Origin: CAZSPL01 sp964608735
GTDB taxonomy: Bacteria > JAJVIF01 > JAPKYR01 > CAZSPL01
Direction: 5' to 3'
NCBI GenBank assembly: GCA_964608735.1
Contig: CAZSPL010000005.1
Location: 1-50,329 of the forward strand
DNA length: 50,329 bases
The notes under the pieces: model-generated
The model's database searches: none
Told to the model about the DNA's origin: nothing
What the model saw: only the letters and a program-made list of their open reading frames with translations
Made by a program: the position numbers and the translations under genes
Part shown: piece after piece, positions 49,906 through 50,329 of the stretch
Layout: the number at the start of each line of letters is the position of its first letter
Numbering within the stretch: the first letter of the stretch is position 1

Positions 49906-50329
49906 GGGTGGCACGCTCAGACTTGGCTGGCTCATTGTGTTTAGATTCCGGGTGGCACGCTCAGACTTGGCTGGCCTCACTGTACTGAGGCCGGCGTATC
50001 TGAGCGTGTCTTTGAAACGATTTCTCAAAGAAGGACACGCTTAGAGTCCGTAAATGCGTGGCCACGCATTTACCAAGTCTAAGCGTGCCACCCGCCGAGG
50101 ATGGCCGTGCCCACGGATAACAAGCCAATACCGGGTGGTACGGACGGGCGTCTTCCAATTCTCATCACACTACCACAACGTCCGAAGCCTGTCCGTGGCT
50201 TGGCATCGACTGTTCATGCGGTGTCCCCTCCCTGACGGTCGGGGCTCGGGATTTTCATATCTCATAATATCGATGGGTGGCACGCTCAGACTTGGCTGGC
50301 TCATTGTGTTTAGATTCCGGGTGGCACGC
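49906..50329. repeat. Repeat cluster at the window end
   Basis: Gene-free 3' end. A 55-bp unit starting GGGTGGCACGCTCAGACTTG occurs identically at 49906-49960 and 50275-50329, and its first part again at 49950. The window stops exactly at the end of the second copy, as an assembly break at a repeat would. Between the copies lie palindromes and a CCGGGTGGTAC start at 50131. The stretch 50096-50274 shows only weak inverted pairs (CCACGGA with TCCGTGG) and no ORF of interest. Confidence 0.85.
49948..50095. mobile_element. REP/MITE-like palindromic element
   Basis: Outer arms GGGTGGCACGCTCAGACTTGG-type (49950-49970) and its complement (50073-50093) match in 20 of 21 positions (the second arm has one change). 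Inside are a TGAGCGTGTC/GACACGCTTA pair and a perfect 22-bp palindrome TAAATGCGTGG/CCACGCATTTA at 50051-50072. It begins CCGGGTGGCAC, as the element at 7832 does. Confidence 0.6.

Noticed and set aside
49906..50329. CRISPR array
   Set aside because: The repeats are 55 bp, irregularly spaced, palindromic and without spacers of constant length; no cas genes are near.
1..50329. tRNA or rRNA genes
   Set aside because: No cloverleaf-like stretch with a GTTCGA-type loop and no rRNA-like sequence was found in the few intergenic spaces; this was judged by eye, not by covariance models.

Overview
The window looks like a scaffold from an uncultivated, probably anaerobic, Gram-negative-type bacterium. 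I infer this from many lipoboxes, strong GGAGG ribosome binding sites, moderately high GC coding DNA, a 10-N assembly gap inside a gene, and an end that falls inside a repeat. I do not recognise the species and do not assign a phylum. The most important content is a clear hgcA-hgcB pair (30705-32082, minus), the corrinoid protein and ferredoxin known to methylate mercury. It marks the organism as a putative mercury methylator.

Layout. 1-5.6 kb: a truncated lipoprotein, a small lipoprotein, a DUF4139 secreted protein, a polytopic glycosyltransferase-like protein and a sugar nucleotidyltransferase. 5.7-9.1 kb: a gene remnant, a GT-C-like membrane protein broken by two homopolymer frameshifts, a 375-bp nest of inverted repeats, and a UDP-GlcNAc 4,6-dehydratase-like SDR. 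9.2-17.6 kb: a beta-propeller lipoprotein, another GT-C protein, a thioredoxin-fold protein, a Wzt-type ABC ATPase without a visible permease, pyrD and a crotonase. 17.6-22.4 kb: two tandem lipoproteins that share an N-terminal module with those at 1-993 and 9272 but carry different C-terminal propellers. 22.5-28.8 kb: an operon of three paralogous GT-C proteins with two small membrane proteins.

28.8-33.6 kb: an AbiE toxin-antitoxin pair in an unusual tail-to-tail arrangement with overlapping 3' ends. The antitoxin has two tandem promoter-operator units. The toxin lies 6 nt behind hgcB, in the direction of a vanW-hgcA-hgcB-abiEii gene string. 33.7-39.8 kb: a secreted protein, an EPSP-synthase homologue that has lost its catalytic signatures, folD plus a metallo-beta-lactamase-fold protein, and the thiL-tsaE-tsaB operon. 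39.9-45.6 kb: a secreted HExxH protein, a HigB/HigA-ImmA toxin-antitoxin module with a palindrome on its promoter, and divergent glnA and asnA (nitrogen assimilation). 45.7-50.3 kb: a 1005-residue LVIVD-repeat lipoprotein, a small lipoprotein, leuD and a repeat cluster.

Two themes recur. First, envelope construction: six GT-C-like proteins, nucleotide-sugar enzymes, an O-antigen-type ATPase and six or more lipoproteins. Second, dispersed palindromes: GGAC-W-GTCC palindromes at 8.0, 13.15 and 32.1 kb, and CCGGGTGGCAC-ended elements at 7.8 and 49.9 kb. These look like REP or RAYT-type elements whose transposase is not in the window. No tRNA, rRNA, CRISPR array or intact transposase was seen.
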